A DNA stretch of 64,000 bases, taken from Pardosa pseudoannulata. Its lineage: Eukaryota > Arthropoda > Arachnida > Araneae > Lycosidae. Within the stretch, counting starts at the first letter, position 1, and the number at the start of each line of letters is the position of its first letter. The notes beneath the pieces were generated by a model. The model saw nothing but the letters and a program-made list of their open reading frames with translations, ran no database searches and had not been told where the DNA came from. This document shows positions 59,040 to 64,000 of this stretch, in pieces. A program made the translations under genes and the position numbers. The stretch is from contig CM063500.1 in NCBI GenBank assembly GCA_032207245.1, forward strand, positions 75,508,425 through 75,572,424, written 5' to 3'.

Positions 59040-59880
59040 ATATTATAAAAGTAGCATATAGCCCGTCATATGACGGGATTAGTAAATTTTTTCATTTTCC
59101 AGAATTGTGAAGTAGTCTATAAGGCAGGCAAAAAAATGGTTTGTTTTTTGGCTGAGAATTAACTGATACACGATCAATAATTTTTGTATCTTTACGCTCT
59201 TCTAAAATCTCCCGATACTGTGAATGCAGTTTAGAATCACATTGAATTCATTTAGTCAAACCGACTGGTTATATAGAAAAAACAAACACACAAACGAATT
59301 TCTTAATTTTTAAAGATACATAACATAAACGCTGGATATTTATTAGTCCGTGAAATAGACTCCTAAATTTTTATGAAAAGAATTTGGTGTTAATACCGGT
59401 AATAAAATTTCCATTGCAACAAAAAAAATCTATGATTAAATTTAAAACTATCACATATATACCTAATCTATTATTTAAGAAAAATATAAAAGAAAATTAT
59501 TTACGTCATATCTGAGTTCAGTGATAAAACTTATGAAAATAATGCAGACGATATTTATATAATTTAAAATAAGAAATGATTAAATAAGATGGTTAAAGGA
59601 ATGACGTCATAATGCTAGAAAAAATGTTATTTTTACCTATTTATTATGTGATAAATTTAATCGCCTGGTCTTCACAGGAAAAAAGAGGGTTTGAAATAAT
59701 GGCATTAAATGCTAGAAAAGAGCAGAAGGGATGGATTTCGAACTTTGATAACCCTAACTCATCAAGAATCCAATATGTATGCCTCTATCCATCCAAAGTC
59801 CAATCGCTTCATAAATTTGAGAAAAGATGTATAGATAACGTAGGCTATAATTATATAGAGAATTTTTTTGCTATATAAAA
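59040..59880 (-). mobile_element. R1 unit
   Basis: A well preserved R1 copy. It holds the perfect 16-bp palindrome CCCGTCATATGACGGG (59062-59077), 'cagtttagaatcacattgaa', 'attatttacgtcatatctga', 'ggaatgacgtcataatgcta', and the border 'aattatatagagaa'. The 88-codon frame over its right end is accidental. Confidence 0.78.
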
Positions 59881-59899
59881 CCAGGATTGCTGTCAAAAG

Positions 59900-60297
59900 A
59901 GGGAGTGCACAATTTACGTAATATCTAAGTTCAGTGATAACGCGCATGAAAATAATGCAGACGATATTTAAATAATTTGAAATACGAAATGATTAAAAGA
60001 GATGGTTAAAGGAATGAAATCCTAATGCTAGAAAAAATGTAATTTTTACCTATTTTTTATATGACAAACTGATAAATTTCATCGCTTGCTTTTAACCAAG
60101 GAAAATAGGGCTTGGAATAATGGCATTAAATGCTCGAAATGGGTTGATTCCGAACGTTTTGAAGACTCGCTTTGAAATGTGTTAACCCTCATTCATGAAG
60201 AAGTCAATACAGATGCCCCTGTCCATTCCAGGTCCAACCTCTTCATGAATTCGTGGATAGACGGACAGATAACTTAGGCTATTATTATATAGGGGCT
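59900..60297 (-). mobile_element. R1 unit, partial, tandem with the previous
   Basis: Starts 'acaatttacgtaatatctaa' and repeats the same block order as the right half of the preceding unit, with its TGACGTCA site decayed to 'tgaaatcc'. Ends 'gctattattatatagggg'. Confidence 0.75.
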
Positions 60298-61404
60298 ATT
60301 AAAACTAAAGTATCATATTGGAAAGGAAAGAACAAAACAGAAGGAAATGAATAAACTAATATGTTTATATGTTAGTTTTTTTCTCTATGTATGTTTAAAT
60401 CATCAGTTAAACATTAATTCCTCTAAAACAAAAGCAAATCCATGTTTACAAAATTCTCAAGAACACATCTCAGTCGATATTGACACTAATATAGATGGAT
60501 TAGGAAGAAGGTTTAACGTTGACAGATTTAATCTTTAGAGTAAATACAGATATAGCGAGTCTGTTGTAAACACGCCTGCGTTGGATTTAATCTTGGATGC
60601 TAACACAACAATGTCAATTTTAAATCTGTTTGAAATCCCGATTTCTTAATTGGGCTTTACCCTAAACATGAATTTTAGTTTTAAATGTTTTAATATCTCT
60701 GTTTCATGTTTAAAGTGATTTACAATTATACTGCCGAAATGTTTTCGAATAATTAACACTATTTTGCACATTTTAAAATAAAATTTATTTATAGTAAGAT
60801 CGTTTTGAAGTTCTTGAGAAACTTTAATTGGTGCAAATAAATTTATTCAATTTTATGATTAATAAAAGAAACCCCCTTTTATATCAGTGCATTTTTGTAG
60901 TCGAATCGTTTAATGTTTAAACTTTTTAGGCTATCCATTTCTCGGAATTGATGTATAATATTGTTTATAGTCTCATCAATCTTATTTTCGGAATGCAAAG
61001 GAAAATCAAGGAAATTTTATGTAGGTAAAAAAAGGCAAAGACACACGTATCAAGATCAGGTGAGAAGAGTAAATGTTCTATTCCTGTGAAGTATTTTTGT
61101 TAAAGAAGTTCGATTGTTATTCTGTAATAGTGAATCATGTGTGGTTCTCTTACATTCAATTCTTTAAGAATTTGCCGATACTTAGTGCTTTACCAGTCAA
61201 CTGTAACTGATTTTTGTCCCTTGATATGTATCTGATCAATATTTTAATACTTTATACATTTCTCATTGTTTTTTCTCCATTTTTAGTTAGGAATCATCTT
61301 TAAAGAACCATGTGGAACCACACTTATTTCCTCTTTCCAAAATTTATTTTACGTATTTGTTCACTTTGACCAAAGAGCTGAAACAGCAGAAATCAATACG
61401 AGCT
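60298..61404. other. No gene seen
   Basis: A 63-codon frame at 60347-60538 has no recognised domain. No repeat family identified. Confidence 0.35.
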
Positions 61405-61975
61405 ACATTAGTTGTGACACACAGAGTGTTTCTCAACAAGCTGCGTAACGTACATTACTGCGTATGGGCCTACGCAGCTGGTGGTCAAAGCATGACCATA
61501 CACTCTCAAAACGCCATTGCCAGCTGCATCTGTAATGTGCGAAAAAAATCGGAATTGGTCATTAGAAGAATGGAAAGTAGTTGCATGGTCTTAAGAACCA
61601 CTTTCCCTGGTCCATCGCATTGAGGTTTGTGTGCGAATACGCCAATTTCTAAAGGGAACTCTGGCACCCGGATGCAGAGTTGGACGGAGACAAGGCAGTC
61701 GGATAAGAATTATGGTATGGTCACTGTTTTATTATCATCACAGAACAATCCATGATGTCTGTGAACTACATGAACATCGTTGCAGGCACGGTTCATCAGG
61801 TCATAACAAGAATATTTCTTGCGGGGATGGTGTTTACCAAGAGGATGCACCATGTCATAAGGGTCGAATCGTCAGGGAGTGGTTCGAGGACTATTTCTGT
61901 CACTTTCAAGTTATGTCTTGGCCTCGAAATTCATCTGACATAAATCGGATACAGCATTTGAAGTCTCACATAAAA
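61405..61975 (+). pseudogene. Decayed Tc1-like transposase
   Basis: Fragments of one Tc1-type transposase appear in order but in different frames. They are SQQAA and RTLLRMGLRS from the DNA-binding part (with a stop between them), NWSLEEWKVVAWS followed by a stop where the catalytic aspartate of WSDES should be, LAPGCRVGRRQ, RIMVWSLF, NYMNIVAGTVHQVI (second frame), and GVYQEDAPCHKGRIV...WFEDYF...SWPRNSSDINRIQHL, the region of the later catalytic residues. At least two frameshifts and two stops disable it. Terminal inverted repeats were not identified. Confidence 0.85.
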
Positions 61976-62639
61976 AACTAATAATATGTTCTCACGCTGC
62001 TCTCTCTTAATGTGTGAAATGTTATGAGATGATTTGGATTCTTCAGGACCTTCAAGATGGTAGGGCAACTGGATTTCCTAGGTCAAGCCCTCTAATCCAG
62101 CGAATTTTAAAATTAAGCAAAAAATGACAACGAACAGAAAATAAAACATATAAAAGATGAAAGGGAATAGGGAGGTTGATTTGTGCGTTCATAACATAAA
62201 ATTAAAGAATAAAAAGCTTAGGGTTAGAAAAAACACAAATATTTTTTGTAGCCAAGATATCCGTAAATTTAACAAAGTTAAGGTGATCTGGATCCACCTT
62301 AAAAGTTATTATGACAGTAATAAAATTTTAGAATCAAAATCTAAGCTCATGACATTCAGTTAAAAAGATAGAACCTGGAGATAAGGAATAGGGGAATTTA
62401 TTAGGACCTATATGTGTTGGACTGGATAACCAAACAATATAAACCGGGTGTTTCCAACGCTGACATTAAAATAAAATTGTGTTTATGAAATAACTTATGG
62501 AGCCCTGCAGGTCCTTATGGCCGTAGGGACGTAAGATGTTCGAAAGTAGAAGGGCAGTGTACCCCCGATTTGTGGTTTCAACTCGGCGGTGTTGCCGATT
62601 TTAAGTTTCAGGAATGAGGAATGAAGGTTGATCGGCAAA
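61976..62639. other. No gene seen
   Basis: The first part may still be transposon 3' sequence. 62500-62620 is GC-richer but has no splice-flanked frame. Confidence 0.3.
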
Positions 62640-62689
62640 TCCATAATATCTAGTTCGATGATTGAAAAGAAATAAAAAGAAGTTGGAGC

Positions 62690-62960
62690 TCAATTACAGC
62701 ATCAAAAGAGGAAGTGAGAAGAAGGAGTGGTGGAAGAGAGCATATTGAAGCCAGCCATTCTTGCTAGAGTCCTTCCTAGCAGTCATAGGCCACAGAAGTG
62801 AGTCTAAGGTAACATAATTATGTAGGAGGGCACTGCATTAACTTGGAGCAAAAAAGAAGAGGTAGCAAAGAGTAGATTGATGTCAGCCCGAAGTACTGCT
62901 AGAGTTCTTCCTAGCAAGTCAGAGGTCATAGAAGAAACCAGAAGGAAACATATGGCAGTC
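62690..62960 (+). repeat. Two diverged tandem units of about 130 bp
   Basis: 'tgctagagtccttcctagca' near 62764 and 'tgctagagttcttcctagca' near 62897, each preceded by 'gaag..gag.gg..gaga' purine-rich sequence and followed by 'gtcataggccacagaag' or 'gtcagaggtcatagaaga'. Confidence 0.6.
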
Positions 62961-64000
62961 GAAACCTAATAGCTCCACCAGTACTAATTATAGGTAGTCC
63001 ATTTTCTGAAAGCAATCGTCTTTGTTTCTTTAAAAATCACAGGTATGATTTTCCTAATTAGGGAAAAATGTCAATTAATTTGGTCCTCTCTTTTATTTAT
63101 TCTCAAATTTGTGTTTAGAGGAACAAAATAATTATGCAAATTAGTTATTTTTTAAATAATAAATAATATAAGTTTCCAATGTTTATGTAAATAATATATT
63201 TTAAAAAGCTATTTTTTTGGTGTTAATAAATTTGTTATTTTTTAAAAATTTAAACAGAGAGTAGGATTTTCTTTATAAATAAAGGACATTAGTAGTGAAA
63301 TTTGACTCCATAAAATTGTCTGTAGTTCTCAGATTGGAGATCGTAGTAATTTTAAATAATATACACAACGCAATCAAATAATTTAAAATGTACTAATAAA
63401 ATAATCTCAGCTAAATAGTTAAAAAATAACAGATCTCTAGGACTCTACACGACTTGGTAACTGTTACCACAGAATTGATTCATAATCTTTATAACTATCA
63501 GCAGACCTCTCAGAATAAATATCAGCACCTTCTGTAGTCAATGCTTCGATGGGTTCTGGCAGTTTTGAGGTGGTATAAATGTGGTCCTATACGTTTTTAT
63601 TTGGGTGATCATAATGTAATGGCTGTTTGGTGTACTTTGTAAGTTTTGGTTTAAAGAAATAAAAAATAAAACAATTGTATAAAATCTGTATCTCGTAAAA
63701 CATAGTTTCAATAGACACTTTGGACGTAATTGAATTTAATTATTTTATATGTTGTACATTTTTTTATATTTTTAAAAAATATACATTGTATAAAATAACA
63801 AAATTAAATTTTTTTATTTGAGTTTGAGCGTCATTAAATCGCTTGAAAAAAACTTTTAAAGTTTACGTTTCCAGAATAAAAGAGATATTTAATTATTTTT
63901 GCTATAAAAATTCAGTTTCATAACATATCTTGCGGTAGTTACATTTATTTTCATCTGGTTTTTATGTTATTAATAAAATAAATGTTACGTAAATTAACAA
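62961..64000. other. No gene seen
   Basis: AT-rich to the end of the window, nothing supportable. Confidence 0.4.

Overview
The window is a eukaryotic gene desert: very AT-rich, made almost wholly of layered mobile elements, satellite DNA and microsatellites. It has one 100-N assembly gap (26401-26500). Spliced-type signals, a tRNA-derived SINE, Helitrons, TTAA-flanked MITEs, hAT, pogo/Tigger-like, PIF/Harbinger-like and Tc1-like elements point to an invertebrate animal, most likely an arthropod. I cannot name the species from sequence alone. No prokaryotic gene organisation, CRISPR array or intact tRNA/rRNA gene is visible.

Layout. 1-13 kb: a locus copied at about 71-862 and 6091-7100, several SINEs, a 541-bp piggyBac-like MITE, a GC-rich minisatellite, and one convincing internal exon (4224-4333, + strand). 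13.7-22.8 kb: a tandem run of about 1-kb units of a Helitron-related family (called R1 here), into which two piggyBac-like MITEs, two 'CAGGGTATCTGC' transposons and a complete Helitron have inserted; empty sites in sister units show where. 22.9-24.5 kb: a PIF/Harbinger-like element with dense subterminal motifs. 25.8-28.4 kb: a duplicated segment around the assembly gap carrying pogo/Tigger-like elements, one of them split by a hAT MITE. 28.9-29.7 kb: another piggyBac-like MITE and a SINE with target duplications. 30.2-35.7 kb: a roughly 228-bp satellite with 17 homogeneous core monomers and decayed edges. 37-41.5 kb: SINEs inside duplicated segments, and a tRNA-like element. 45-50 kb: tandem repeats with embedded microsatellites, and a Helitron 5' end. 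50.8-51.1 kb: candidate first exons of a minus-strand gene. 51.7-54.9 kb: a cluster of MITEs and the only long reading frame, a hAT transposase (ZBED5/SCAND3-like group) in a 1,978-bp element with a perfect 8-bp target duplication, itself inserted in an old SINE. 57-58.4 kb: long AT/GATA microsatellites. 59-60.3 kb: two further R1 units. 61.4-62 kb: a decayed Tc1-like transposase.

There is no operon-like cooperation among genes. The informative relationships are nesting and duplication, which give relative ages: SINE older than the hAT at 52.8 kb; R1 older than the Helitron at 20.3 kb and than the piggyBac-like MITEs; MITE at 18.5 kb older than the transposon within it; Tigger-like element older than the hAT MITE within it. 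Apart from the hAT transposase, the short reading frames mostly come from repeats (satellite, SINE, microsatellite) and were left out.
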